Below, piece after piece: positions 8,498 to 17,869 of a stretch of 64,000 nucleotides of DNA (position 1 is its first letter; every line of letters begins with the position of its first letter). The translations under genes and the position numbers were made by a program. Under the pieces are notes generated by a model. That model made no database searches and was not told the origin of the DNA. It worked only from the letters and a program-made list of their open reading frames with translations. This stretch comes from an uncultured Draconibacterium sp. (lineage in GTDB: Bacteria; Bacteroidota; Bacteroidia; Bacteroidales; Prolixibacteraceae). The stretch covers positions 263,501 through 327,500 of the forward strand of contig NZ_OY771647.1 in the NCBI RefSeq assembly GCF_963674925.1, given 5' to 3'.

Positions 8498-10276
8498 TTA
8501 AATAATCCCCATTTTTTTCATCAGAAAAGTGGCATTCATAGTTTGTGTAACGCCATCCGAGAGTTTGTAATCAAAAATCAACTCGTTGTTCTCGATCCGT
8601 ATTTCGAAACACTTGTTGAACACCTCCTGCGGAAGTTCTTTTTCCATATCGCTCAGCTTTAAGTCGTGCGTGGCAATCATTGCCGCACATGGCTGTTGCG
8701 CCAACTTGCGGACCAATTCTTTCGAGCCGTTCAGCTTATCAACCGAATTGGTTCCTTTCAGCATTTCATCGAGTATTACAAAGATCTGTTCACCTGCTGC
8801 CAAACGATCGAGCACTGCTTTTATCCGTTTTAACTCGGCAAAGAAATACGATTCATCTTTTAACAACGAGTCGGTTGTGCGCATATTGGTATACAAATTA
8901 ACCGGTCTTATTTTCATTGATGTGGCACAAACCGGCGCGCCAATTCCGGCCAACAAAATATTCGTTCCCACGGTGCGCAGAAAAGTACTTTTACCGGCCA
9001 TATTTGCCCCGGTAACGATCATTATTTTCGACCACCCCTCGATTTCAATATCATTATTTACCCGCTTGTCTTTTTTCAGCAGCGGATGGCCCAATTCGGT
9101 GGCATACAACGCAAAATCCTTATCTGTGATTTCCGGATACACAAACTCACCGTGATTATTGGCATAATTCGCCAGGCTGATTAAAGCATCCATTTGTGCG
9201 ATTATTTCCAGCCACCCGGCCAGCCTGTCGTGATTTTCTTTGTGCCACACCCAGAGTTTGTATACGCAACGAATATCCCAGGTAAAAATCCCGTTTAACA
9301 CCACACCAACCAGAATATTCTGCCGGTATTCAAATTCCTTTACCAGGCTTTTTAACTCGCCAAAGACTTTCCCGGCCGATGGCTCGGTAACCTTTTTCTT
9401 CAGTTCGCACAGATACGGAGATCGAAACTCTTTCTCTTCAATCCTTTTTAGCAACTGCATGTATTTGGCCAACAGGTCGGACTTACGGCCAAAAAATCCG
9501 AAGTAATAATTCACCTGTTTCGTGAAGGCAAACAAAAGCAGAAACTGAACAAACACCATTGCCACCAGATAAAAATTACTGAGTCCCATTATTGCGGGAA
9601 TTGCAGCCAGCACAGTAATAGCCGGAACAATACGGATCAACCACCTCAACAGCTTTGAATGTTTCAGTCCGAGGTCCATTTCCGACCACGACCGAATTTC
9701 ATTGTACTGCACTTCGGTTTCCTGAAACAAGTTTCCTTCGGTTAAAAAGTCGAGCCGCCACAAGGGCATTTCAGCCAATTCCTTAATGGCTTCCTGACGC
9801 TGTTCGATTTCTTCTTTTTCCCCTAGCGGTTTTTGCAACCAATCAGCCAGGCGCTGACGACCTTCGATTGTTGCCGTGCGGTTTAAATACTGAAACAACG
9901 AACCTTGGCCAAACAAATCCAAATCGTAGGCAAAGGGATGCTCCACGTTCAAAAACTGTTCGCCATTTTCAAAATGCAAAAAAGAATGATCCAATGCCTT
10001 TAGCTCATCTTCCAGCAATTTCGTTTTAACAACAAGGGTTTGCTTTATTTTATCGAGCTGAAGATTTCTTTTGATCAGCCAGAAAAAGAGCACAATTAGA
10101 GGAAGTGTACAATAGAGCGTGGCAATAACCCAACCAAGAATAATAAGCGGGAGAAATATGGCCACAAATGCTATAAAACGATACCAGGCAAAACGTTTAA
10201 CTTTCGCCGATACGCGTTGTAATTCATCGGTATAAAACAAAAGTTTTTCGTAATAAAGCCGGGCTGTTTCGCTCAT
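8498..10276 (-). CDS. Membrane-anchored MutS-family ATPase (MutS domain V protein)
   Basis: 592 residues. The C-terminal third is the MutS ATPase: Walker A TGANMAGKS (422-430), Walker B ILDEM (501-505) followed by KGTNS, and the switch histidine in ATHD (535-538). The mismatch-recognition and connector domains of true MutS are absent. Instead, hydrophobic segments at about 33-68 and 214-255 predict membrane anchoring. Such MutS-like proteins are known in Bacteroidota but their role is undefined; a DNA-related function at the membrane is inference. The ATG directly follows the stop codon of the PAP2 gene (TAGATG), implying translational coupling in an obgE-PAP2-mutS-like operon. Confidence 0.87.
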   Translation of the reverse strand: MSETARLYYEKLLFYTDELQRVSAKVKRFAWYRFIAFVAIFLPLIILGWVIATLYCTLPLIVLFFWLIKRNLQLDKIKQTLVVKTKLLEDELKALDHSFLHFENGEQFLNVEHPFAYDLDLFGQGSLFQYLNRTATIEGRQRLADWLQKPLGEKEEIEQRQEAIKELAEMPLWRLDFLTEGNLFQETEVQYNEIRSWSEMDLGLKHSKLLRWLIRIVPAITVLAAIPAIMGLSNFYLVAMVFVQFLLLFAFTKQVNYYFGFFGRKSDLLAKYMQLLKRIEEKEFRSPYLCELKKKVTEPSAGKVFGELKSLVKEFEYRQNILVGVVLNGIFTWDIRCVYKLWVWHKENHDRLAGWLEIIAQMDALISLANYANNHGEFVYPEITDKDFALYATELGHPLLKKDKRVNNDIEIEGWSKIMIVTGANMAGKSTFLRTVGTNILLAGIGAPVCATSMKIRPVNLYTNMRTTDSLLKDESYFFAELKRIKAVLDRLAAGEQIFVILDEMLKGTNSVDKLNGSKELVRKLAQQPCAAMIATHDLKLSDMEKELPQEVFNKCFEIRIENNELIFDYKLSDGVTQTMNATFLMKKMGII

Positions 10277-10969
10277 CTACAGAACTTTATGAAAATAGAG
10301 TTGACCAACCACAAGAAAGACGGTAAATACCGACACCAGAAACACTAAAGCAATCATTCCGGCATCTTTTCGCGACAGTACCGTTTTTTCAATTTTTGGC
10401 GAACGACCAAAAAAGAAATGATTCTCGACAAACATCATCAGCCGGTACAAAGCCCAACCAATAAACCAGCCAATAAGTCCTCCGCAAATCAGATCGAGCG
10501 GATAGTGCACACCAACATAAATGCGCGAGTAACAAAAAACTAACACCCACGCCAGCATAAAGGCATAATAAATACGGTTTTTGAAAATCCGTGATGTTAA
10601 CACCAAAATAGCAACCGAGTTGGCAGCATGCGCCGATACGAAACCAAACTGCCCGCCTTTCCCGAAGAATATATGAACCAGGTACGAAATTGCCGGATCG
10701 TGTGTTGGACGCAAGCGCTGAACAGAATCTTTTATCACGTTGGAGAACTGATCAGTAGCTGCTATTAAAAGCCCTATCGCAATTAATATTAATATTGATT
10801 TGCTACGGTAATTCTTAAAAATATAAAACAAAATGCTGGCAAAAAACGGAATCCATGTTTCCTGTCGTGTTATCAGTATTATCATGGTATCCCAAAACTC
10901 AGTGTGGAATCCGTTCAGAAATAAAAACACATCTTTATCCAGCTCCAGTATTCGTTGCAATAATTCCAT
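10277..10969 (-). CDS. PAP2-family membrane phosphatase
   Basis: 230 residues with several membrane segments. All three PAP2 motifs are visible: KDSVQRLRP (80-88), SAHA with His114 in place of the usual PSGH, and SRIYVGVHYPLD (148-159) with the catalytic His155 and Asp159. PAP2 enzymes dephosphorylate lipid phosphates such as undecaprenyl diphosphate or phosphatidylglycerol phosphate. Substrate cannot be told; another, unrelated undecaprenyl-diphosphatase (uppP) is encoded at 29714. Its ATG overlaps the obgE stop by one base (TAATG), so its translation is likely coupled to obgE. Confidence 0.9.
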   Translation of the reverse strand: MELLQRILELDKDVFLFLNGFHTEFWDTMIILITRQETWIPFFASILFYIFKNYRSKSILILIAIGLLIAATDQFSNVIKDSVQRLRPTHDPAISYLVHIFFGKGGQFGFVSAHAANSVAILVLTSRIFKNRIYYAFMLAWVLVFCYSRIYVGVHYPLDLICGGLIGWFIGWALYRLMMFVENHFFFGRSPKIEKTVLSRKDAGMIALVFLVSVFTVFLVVGQLYFHKVL

Positions 10970-11958
10970 TAACTATTTAGAATATCCCAGATTCGGTCTT
11001 TTAATTGTTGAATATTAAATCCTGAAACGGCAGAAAAAAACAGGTGCGGAATATCGCCCAGTTCCCTGCTAATTTCCTTCATCAGCTCTTCATCCAGCAT
11101 ATCGGCTTTACTGATGGTTAAAAACCGTTGTTTGTCGAGCAGTTCAGGATTATATTTTTCCAGCTCGTTGAGCAAAACTTTGTATTCTTTCAGGTGGTCT
11201 TTACTATCGGCCGGTACCATAAACAACAGCATCGAGTTTCGTTCGATGTGCCTCAAAAAGCGCAGTCCCAAACCTTTACCTTCGTGTGCGCCTTCAATAA
11301 TTCCGGGAATATCGGCCATTACAAACGATCGTTGTTCGCGATGCCCCACAATACCCAAATTGGGCACAAGCGTGGTAAACGGGTAGTCGGCAATTTTCGG
11401 TTTTGCTGCCGAAACCACCGACAACAATGTTGATTTTCCGGCACTCGGGAAACCAACCAAACCAACATCGGCCAATACTTTTAACTCCAGTATTTTCCAG
11501 CCTTCCTCTCCTTCTTCGCCGGGTTGTGCAAATCGAGGCGTTTGATGGGTAGCCGTTTTAAAATGATCGTTTCCCAAACCTCCACGGCCACCTTTTAGTA
11601 GAATCTGCTCTTCGCCGTGTTTAGTAATTTCAAACAGGAATTCGCCGGTTTCCACATCGCGGGCCACTGTTCCCAGCGGCACTTCCAGGTAGACATCCTC
11701 CCCATCGGCACCTGTACTACGCTGCTTTCCGCCCTGTTCTCCGTGTCCGGCCTTAATATGTTTCCGGAATTTCAGATGCAGCAATGTCCACATCTGCTCA
11801 TTACCTACAAGGATAACATGGCCACCACGACCACCATCGCCGCCATCGGGGCCACCTTTGGCCACAAATTTCTCCCTGCGCAAGTGCGCGGAGCCGGAAC
11901 CGCCGTTACCCGACTGACAATGAATTCTTACGTAATCAACAAAATTGGTCTCTGCCAT
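10969..11958 (-). CDS. obgE: GTPase Obg/CgtA
   Basis: 329 residues. N-terminal glycine-rich Obg fold (1-158, with repeated GGxGG stretches such as GGDGGRGG) followed by the G domain: G1 GFPSAGKS (169-176) and G3 DIPG (216-219), then SKAD as the G4-like motif. Obg is an essential ribosome-associated GTPase involved in 50S assembly and growth control. The C-terminal OCT domain of some Gram-positive members is absent, normal for Bacteroidota. First gene of the coupled obgE-PAP2-mutS-like operon. Confidence 0.96.
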   Translation of the reverse strand: MAETNFVDYVRIHCQSGNGGSGSAHLRREKFVAKGGPDGGDGGRGGHVILVGNEQMWTLLHLKFRKHIKAGHGEQGGKQRSTGADGEDVYLEVPLGTVARDVETGEFLFEITKHGEEQILLKGGRGGLGNDHFKTATHQTPRFAQPGEEGEEGWKILELKVLADVGLVGFPSAGKSTLLSVVSAAKPKIADYPFTTLVPNLGIVGHREQRSFVMADIPGIIEGAHEGKGLGLRFLRHIERNSMLLFMVPADSKDHLKEYKVLLNELEKYNPELLDKQRFLTISKADMLDEELMKEISRELGDIPHLFFSAVSGFNIQQLKDRIWDILNS

Positions 11959-11992
11959 CTGATTTTTTCCTGTTCGTTAACTGTACAAATAT

Positions 11993-12033
11993 AAAAAAGG
12001 TGAGACACCTGTCCTATAACAAGCTTCTCACCC
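11993..12033 (-). terminator. Terminator after adk
   Basis: On the minus strand a GGTGAGA / TCTCACC stem (11999-12005 with 12026-12032) is followed by a T-run. It lies 14 bases after the adk stop and separates hpt-adk from obgE. Confidence 0.75.
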
Positions 12034-12046
12034 TTATAAGTCGATG

Positions 12047-12619
12047 TTATAATTTTTCTACAACTTCCTGCAATCTACCTGCAATTTCCTCAATGGTTCC
12101 CATTCCGTTTACATCGAAATGTTTACCCTGTGGTTCGTAGTATTCAATTAGAGGAAGTGTTTTTTCGGTGTAAACCGTAATGCGGTTTTCAATAATCGAC
12201 TGGTTTTGATCGTCGGAACGGCCCGAAACTTTTCCGCGGCTCAACAAACGATCGATCAATTCCTGCTTTTCAACCTGCAGGCAAAGCATACCCGAGATTG
12301 GCGTACCATTTTCGTTCAACAAAACATCCAGTGCTTTTGCCTGGTCAACGGTACGTGGAAATCCGTCGAAAATAAAACCTTTCGCTTCTTTGTTCGCGTC
12401 AAGTTTACTTTTAATCATTCCGATCACCACCTCATCAGGAACCAGTTCTCCTTTATCCATGAAGCTTTTGGCTTCAATTCCAAGTGCTGTTCCACCAGCA
12501 ATTTCGCTACGCAGCAAGTCGCCGGTCGACAAGTGGATCAATCCAAATGATTTAATAAGAAATTCGGCCTGGGTTCCTTTTCCTGCCCCCGGAGGGCCAA
12601 ACAATACGAGATTCAACAT
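12047..12619 (-). CDS. adk: Adenylate kinase
   Basis: 190 residues, the short-lid form. It interconverts ATP + AMP and 2 ADP in the cytoplasm. Seen: P-loop GPPGAGKGT (8-16), AMP-binding region STGDLLR (about 31-37), GFPRT (about 84-88) and arginines of the short LID. Starts 16 bases after hpt on the same strand, forming a purine-nucleotide pair. Confidence 0.96.
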   Translation of the reverse strand: MLNLVLFGPPGAGKGTQAEFLIKSFGLIHLSTGDLLRSEIAGGTALGIEAKSFMDKGELVPDEVVIGMIKSKLDANKEAKGFIFDGFPRTVDQAKALDVLLNENGTPISGMLCLQVEKQELIDRLLSRGKVSGRSDDQNQSIIENRITVYTEKTLPLIEYYEPQGKHFDVNGMGTIEEIAGRLQEVVEKL

Positions 12620-12635
12620 AATTTTTGGTTATTTT

Positions 12636-13175
12636 TTATTTCACTACCGTGTAAATATCGATCAGATTTCTACCGTAGCCGTCGTAGTCAAGTCCGTAAC
12701 CTACGATAAAATCATTCGGGATCTCTATTCCCACATATTTAAGATCTACTTCTTTCTGAAGTGCATCCGGTTTTAACAACAAGGTTGCCACCTGCACTTC
12801 TTTTGGATTCAATTTTTCCAGTTGCTCCAAAATATTGTTGATGGTAATACCGGTATCAACAATATCTTCCAGAATAACTACGGTTCGTCCTTCAATTTCT
12901 TCATTCAAACCTATCAGATGTTTCACTTTCCCGGTTGATGAATCACCATGATACGAAGCCAGTTTTACAAACGAAATCTCCGCTTCAACAAAGTCAATCC
13001 GCTTATAAATTTCGGCGGCAAACATAAACGAACCGTTTAAGATACAAAGAAAAAGCGGGTCTTTGCCAGCCAACTCACGATTCATAGTTTCAGCCATTTG
13101 TTCAACAACTGAACGAATCTTTTCATATGGAATAAATAACTCAAATTCTTTATCCAGAATTTTTACCTTCTTCAT
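12636..13175 (-). CDS. hpt: Hypoxanthine phosphoribosyltransferase
   Basis: 179 residues. Purine salvage: transfers phosphoribose from PRPP to hypoxanthine or guanine. Seen: the PRPP-binding loop ILEDIVDTGIT (101-111) and GSFMFAAE near residue 48, plus the C-terminal nucleobase pocket FIVGYGLDYDG. Divergent from purE across an 88-base gap, so purine salvage and de novo synthesis genes share one intergenic region. Confidence 0.95.
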   Translation of the reverse strand: MKKVKILDKEFELFIPYEKIRSVVEQMAETMNRELAGKDPLFLCILNGSFMFAAEIYKRIDFVEAEISFVKLASYHGDSSTGKVKHLIGLNEEIEGRTVVILEDIVDTGITINNILEQLEKLNPKEVQVATLLLKPDALQKEVDLKYVGIEIPNDFIVGYGLDYDGYGRNLIDIYTVVK

Positions 13176-13211
13176 ATGTGGATATGATTTTTATTAATTG
13201 CTAATTTGCTG

Positions 13212-13219
13212 TATTTTTG
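13212..13219 (+). promoter_or_regulatory. Candidate -7 element for purE
   Basis: TATTTTTG fits TAnnTTTG and sits 44 bases before the purE ATG. No clear -33 TTTG at the expected distance. Confidence 0.4.
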
Positions 13220-13263
13220 TGCTGAAAATAAAAAGATACAAAGTAACAAATAAATTATAAAAC

Positions 13264-13770
13264 ATGACTCCAAAAGTTAGTATTATTATGGGCAGCACGT
13301 CGGATTTAACGGTGATGGAAAAAGCTGCCAAATTGTTTGATGAGTTTGAAATTCCTTTCGAGATTAATGCGTTGTCTGCACACCGCACTCCGGAAGAAGT
13401 AGAACGCTTTGCCAAAGGAGCCAAAGACCGTGGTATTAAAGTTATAATTGCGGGTGCCGGAATGGCGGCTCACCTGCCAGGTGTTATTGCTGCAATGACC
13501 CCGGTTCCTGTAATTGGAGTTCCGATTAATGCCAGCCTGTCGGGGTTTGATTCTATTCTTGCTATTCTTCAAATGCCTCCGGGGATTCCGGTTGCAACTG
13601 TTGCTGTTAACGGCGCTATGAATGCGGCTATTTTAGCCACACAAATGATGGCTACCGGCGACGAAGAACTGATGAACAAACTGGTTGCATACAAAGAGAA
13701 CCTGAAGGAGAAAATTGTAAAGGCCAACCAGGAGCTATCGGAGGTAAAGTACAGATTTAAAACAAATTAA
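13264..13770 (+). CDS. purE: N5-carboxyaminoimidazole ribonucleotide mutase
   Basis: 168 residues. Converts N5-CAIR to CAIR in de novo purine synthesis. Seen: MGSTSD (9-14), the catalytic His40 in SAHRTPE (38-44), and GAGMAAHLPG of the substrate site (about 63-72). Length and motifs are those of class I PurE. The partner purK is not in the window. Confidence 0.96.
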   Translation: MTPKVSIIMGSTSDLTVMEKAAKLFDEFEIPFEINALSAHRTPEEVERFAKGAKDRGIKVIIAGAGMAAHLPGVIAAMTPVPVIGVPINASLSGFDSILAILQMPPGIPVATVAVNGAMNAAILATQMMATGDEELMNKLVAYKENLKEKIVKANQELSEVKYRFKTN

Positions 13771-13799
13771 TTGTTGTTTAAAATATTTTACTTAATTTT

Positions 13800-13828
13800 A
13801 AAGAGGTATTAATCAATACCTCTTTTTT
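13800..13828 (+). terminator. Terminator after purE, touching the next start codon
   Basis: Perfect stem AAAGAGGTATT (13800-13810) / AATACCTCTTT (13815-13825) with a four-base loop and a T7 run. The ATG of the following gene begins at 13830, two bases after the T-run. Confidence 0.85.
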
Positions 13829-13829
13829 T

Positions 13830-14648
13830 ATGTCTAAACCCTTGTACATACTGTTGGTATGCCTTACCATAATTTCTGCTACAGCCTCCTCGCAAAACTA
13901 CACAGGAGGTGCACGTTCGACTGCCCTGTCAAATGCTTTTATTTCTGTTTCCGATACCTGGAGCACTTTTCATAACCAGGCAACTTTAGCACAGCTGAAC
14001 CATTTTTCTGCCGGCGTTTATTACGAATCGAAATACGGAATTGACGAATTTGCGCTGGCAGCATCGAGTGTAGTTTTACCAACCCGTGCCGGAACATTTG
14101 GACTGAATTTTTACCAATTCGGAAAAGGAACATTCAAGGAACACAAAATCGGTTTTGCTTATGCCAAACAACTTTCCGAACGTTTTAATGCCGCCATTCA
14201 GTTCGACTACCTTTCACAGCGTATGCCTGAAAATGCAGATGCCTTTTCGTACGTGACTTTTGAGATCGGTGCAACTTATCAGCTGACAGAACAAATTACC
14301 ATAGGTGCCCACACTTACAATCCGGTAAAAAACGGCTACAATTACCCCGAAGAAAAAATAAAACTTCCGGCAATTTACCGCCTGGGTGCTCATTATTCTT
14401 TCGACGAACATGTGCTGGTGAGTTTTGAAACACAAAAAGAATCAGACCGCGATGTTGTGGTTAGAACCGGACTGGAATTTATGCCACTCGGGAATCTGGC
14501 GCTACGTTTTGGGATTTCGGGCAGGCCGGTTCAGTATACTGCAGGACTGGGCTACAGATTTAAAAATATAAGCACCGACATTGCTTTTAGCTATCACGGG
14601 AATCTAGGATTTACACCATCAGTTTCTATTCAATACAATATCAAATGA
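13830..14648 (+). CDS. Outer-membrane beta-barrel protein (PorV/FadL-like)
   Basis: 272 residues. A signal peptide is clear at residues 1-21 (hydrophobic core LYILLVCLTIIS, then ATASSQ). The mature start GGARSTALSNAFISV resembles the ARxxALGxAxVS opening of PorV/UPF0164 proteins, and the rest alternates polar and hydrophobic residues with aromatic strand ends, ending in a C-terminal strand. Exact role unknown; PorV relatives take part in type IX secretion, others are FadL-like channels. The start lies immediately after the purE terminator. The last four bases overlap the next gene (ATGA), implying coupling. Confidence 0.72.
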   Translation: MSKPLYILLVCLTIISATASSQNYTGGARSTALSNAFISVSDTWSTFHNQATLAQLNHFSAGVYYESKYGIDEFALAASSVVLPTRAGTFGLNFYQFGKGTFKEHKIGFAYAKQLSERFNAAIQFDYLSQRMPENADAFSYVTFEIGATYQLTEQITIGAHTYNPVKNGYNYPEEKIKLPAIYRLGAHYSFDEHVLVSFETQKESDRDVVVRTGLEFMPLGNLALRFGISGRPVQYTAGLGYRFKNISTDIAFSYHGNLGFTPSVSIQYNIK

Positions 14649-16687
14649 GAAATCTGATCCGACATATCCTGCTCATCCTGTTTCAGCTGATTGTTTTGGC
14701 GGCATCGGCACAAAACGAATCGCCGGATCAATTGATTGAATCGATACTGGAATCGCATCTCGACAAAATTGAAGAAGGAACAGACGTAGCCTTGATTATT
14801 GAAGACCTTGAATATTTTTTGGAACATCCCGTAAATATCAACGCAACAAGTGCCACTGAATTGGCACGACTCTATTTGTTAAATGAAATACAAATTCAGA
14901 AATTGCTGGAATATATTACCACTTACGGGCCGGTATACTCCATCTTCGAACTAAAAACCATTGACGGATTTACGCCCAACCTGCTGCAAAAGCTACAATT
15001 TTTTATTGAGTTTGGCCCCGAAGAACAGGAAAAGCAAACATTAAAAGAACAGCTAAAATATGCCGATAATCAATTGTTGTTACGAACACTTGGAAATCTG
15101 CAAAAAGCTCGCGGCTATAAAGAAAAAGACGATGGCACAATTCCTTACGAAGGCAACCGTTTTCGCTACTACACCCGCTATAATTTCAGGGCCGGCGACA
15201 AACTTTCTGCAGGAATAACGACAGAGAAAGATCCGGGTGAAGCGTTTTTCAAGGGGTCCAACAAACATGGTTTCGATTATTACTCGGGGCACATCAGCTT
15301 TAAACTCAACGAAACTTTTCAAAATATTTCTGTTGGCGATTACCTTGTTCGATCCGGGCAAGGATTGGTGCTGTGGCAGGGTTACACCACCGGAAAATCA
15401 GAAAATGTTTTGGGAATCAGCAAAACCGGTCAGGGCTTGCGGGCTTACACTTCGGTGGATGAGAATTTCTATTTCAGAGGAGCTGCGGGAACAGTAAAAT
15501 TGGGCAACTCGCGTTTCAGTTTATTCTACTCGCACAAAAATGCCGATGGAAATTTGGAATACAATGATTCTGTTGTTACTCATTTCACCAGCCTGCAAAC
15601 ATCAGGTTATCACCGAACTGAAAGTGAAATCGCCGATGAAAAAACCGTAAAATTCATTAATACAGGTGGTGTTTTCATACATCGTTTTAATCATCTGAAA
15701 CTGGGAGCAACAGTGGTTTATCAGCAATTCGACAAACCGTTTATCCGCAGTAACCAGCTTTATAACCAATTCCGATTTAGTGGTACAGACAATTACACCG
15801 CCGGTGCTGATTATCTTTTTAGTAAAAACAACTATACACTGTTTGGCGAGGTGGCCATCTCCAAATCAAAAGGCAAAGCGGTAACACAAGGCGCAATTGT
15901 TCATGTAAACGACCAACTGGGATTTTCGGCTTTGTTTCGTCATTTCGATAAAAACTATCATGCTTTTTGGGCCAACACCATGGCCGAAGGCAGCAACATC
16001 AGCAACGAGTCGGGGCTTTATGTTGGAGTGCGGTTTTTACCGGCAAAGTTTGTAACACTTTCTGCCTATTCCGATGTTTATCAATCAGAATGGTTTAACT
16101 ACTCCACTGCCGGCCCGGCACGCTCGTGGGATATATTCACACAGGCCGATTTCCAGATCAGTGAAAAACTGAGTGGATACCTGCGTTTTAAAAACGAGGA
16201 AAAAGATCAAAAATTCAAAAACGAAAATCGTTATATCAATCTTCCGGAACGCGTTCAAAAGTTGCGTTTTCATATTCAGTTTCAGGCTTCGGAAACAATC
16301 TTGCTAAAAACGCGTGCCGAGCATGTTTATTACAAAGGCGAGGAAAGTGAAAATGGGATTCTGCTCTTTCAGGATATCCAATTCAAACCCCGTGAATTTC
16401 CGTTGAATCTTGCTGCACGACTGGCCTGGTTTCATACCGAAAGTTATAACAGCCGCATTTACGCTTACGAAAATGATATACTTTATGCTTTTTCAATTCC
16501 AGCGTATTACGGCAACGGATTTAGAACTTATCTCAATTTAAAATACCAGCCGGCAAAAAAAATCGAGTGCTGGTTAAAACTGGCAAATACGTGGTGGACC
16601 GACCGTGAAACCATCAGTTCGGGTTATAATGAGATAGCCGGACAGCACAAAACAGAGTTAAAATTTCAGTTGAGGTTGAAATTTTGA
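14645..16687 (+). CDS. Helix-hairpin-helix domain outer-membrane protein (ComEA-like N-terminus)
   Basis: 680 residues. Signal peptide at 1-22 ending SAQ. Residues ~55-125 form tandem helix-hairpin-helix motifs (VNINATSATELARL and FELKTIDGFTPNLLQ), the DNA-binding fold of ComEA. The remaining ~540 residues are rich in alternating aromatic strands and look like a large beta-barrel, ending in LKFQLRLKF. This HHH-plus-barrel arrangement is common in Bacteroidota with no proven function. DNA binding at the outer membrane is inference. Its ATG overlaps the upstream barrel gene by four bases. Confidence 0.75.
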   Translation: MRNLIRHILLILFQLIVLAASAQNESPDQLIESILESHLDKIEEGTDVALIIEDLEYFLEHPVNINATSATELARLYLLNEIQIQKLLEYITTYGPVYSIFELKTIDGFTPNLLQKLQFFIEFGPEEQEKQTLKEQLKYADNQLLLRTLGNLQKARGYKEKDDGTIPYEGNRFRYYTRYNFRAGDKLSAGITTEKDPGEAFFKGSNKHGFDYYSGHISFKLNETFQNISVGDYLVRSGQGLVLWQGYTTGKSENVLGISKTGQGLRAYTSVDENFYFRGAAGTVKLGNSRFSLFYSHKNADGNLEYNDSVVTHFTSLQTSGYHRTESEIADEKTVKFINTGGVFIHRFNHLKLGATVVYQQFDKPFIRSNQLYNQFRFSGTDNYTAGADYLFSKNNYTLFGEVAISKSKGKAVTQGAIVHVNDQLGFSALFRHFDKNYHAFWANTMAEGSNISNESGLYVGVRFLPAKFVTLSAYSDVYQSEWFNYSTAGPARSWDIFTQADFQISEKLSGYLRFKNEEKDQKFKNENRYINLPERVQKLRFHIQFQASETILLKTRAEHVYYKGEESENGILLFQDIQFKPREFPLNLAARLAWFHTESYNSRIYAYENDILYAFSIPAYYGNGFRTYLNLKYQPAKKIECWLKLANTWWTDRETISSGYNEIAGQHKTELKFQLRLKF

Positions 16688-16725
16688 TTTTGAATACCTT
16701 ACTTTGTCAGGTTAAAATTTAAATA

Positions 16726-17868
16726 ATGCGAGACATTGATTTTGATGATATTCGCCCCTACACCGACAAAGAAGTTAAAGCAAAGATCAGAAAATTAGTT
16801 AAGGATAAAACCTTTGACGATGTTCTGCATCATTTGTTTAAAAACCGGCCAAAGGTTGAAATGGTCAAATTTCAGTTGCGCCGGGTAAGCAGTATCAAAC
16901 AGCTACAAGGCGTATTTATTTACGACCTTTTGCACTGGTTGGTTGACAAAACTTCCGACGGACTAAAAGTTACAGGAATTGACAAGCTGGACAAAACCAA
17001 ACCTTACCTGTTTATTTCGAACCACCGCGATATTATTCTGGATGCCGCTTTATTGAACTTCCTTATTTTCGAGCATGGCATGAACACCACCCAGATTGCT
17101 ATTGGCGACAACCTGTTGCAATACGAGTGGATAGAACATACAGTTAAACTGAACCGTTCGTTTGTAATCAGGCGAAATTTGCCACCTCGCGAACTGATGA
17201 TGGCCTCGAAAAAGGTTTCGCATTTTATTCGCAAATCAATTACCGAAGACAAACTATCGGTATGGATTGCACAACGCGAAGGCCGTACAAAAGACGGCAA
17301 CGACAAAACACAGGAAAGTGTTTTAAAGATGCTGAATATGAGCAATAAAGGAGGAATTTCGGATGGATTTAACGAACTGAATATTGTTCCGGTATCCATT
17401 TCGTACGAGATTGAACCCTGTGGTTTGCCCAAACTTCGTGAACTGATAAAAAAAGAACATTACGGCCGGGCAAAACAAAGCAAAGACGATTTAAAAGCGA
17501 TGTCGATGGGAATGTTTGCGCCAAAAGGGAGAATGCGTTTTGCTTTTGGAACACCGATTGAAACCCATTTTGAACTGGCGAAAAACAACGAACAGCGCAA
17601 TGATTACATCCGTCGTTTGGCAGAAATGATTGACGACCAGATTTACAAAAACTATAAACTGTGGCCAAGTAATTTTGTGGCTTACGATATGTTGATGCAG
17701 GAGCACCGATTTAAAGACCGCTACACCGCCGAAGAACAAAAGAAATTCGAGATTATGGTGGAGCAGGCAATGGTGCATATCGATTTCCCGATAACCGATA
17801 TCCAGGAACGCTTTTTAAAACTGTATGCATACCCTGTAATTAACAAATTCGACAGACCGAAAAAATAG
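16726..17868 (+). CDS. PlsC-like glycerolipid acyltransferase
   Basis: 380 residues, longer than typical PlsC (~240). The catalytic block reads SNHRDIILD (98-106): the His100 to Asp106 spacing is HX5D rather than the usual HX4D. The glycerol-phosphate block is REGRTKDG (184-191), a variant of EGTRS. No membrane segment is obvious. Family members transfer acyl chains to lysophosphatidate or similar acceptors at the inner membrane. Substrate unknown. One base separates it from the HAD gene, so they are co-transcribed. Confidence 0.78.
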   Translation: MRDIDFDDIRPYTDKEVKAKIRKLVKDKTFDDVLHHLFKNRPKVEMVKFQLRRVSSIKQLQGVFIYDLLHWLVDKTSDGLKVTGIDKLDKTKPYLFISNHRDIILDAALLNFLIFEHGMNTTQIAIGDNLLQYEWIEHTVKLNRSFVIRRNLPPRELMMASKKVSHFIRKSITEDKLSVWIAQREGRTKDGNDKTQESVLKMLNMSNKGGISDGFNELNIVPVSISYEIEPCGLPKLRELIKKEHYGRAKQSKDDLKAMSMGMFAPKGRMRFAFGTPIETHFELAKNNEQRNDYIRRLAEMIDDQIYKNYKLWPSNFVAYDMLMQEHRFKDRYTAEEQKKFEIMVEQAMVHIDFPITDIQERFLKLYAYPVINKFDRPKK

Positions 17869-17869
17869 T

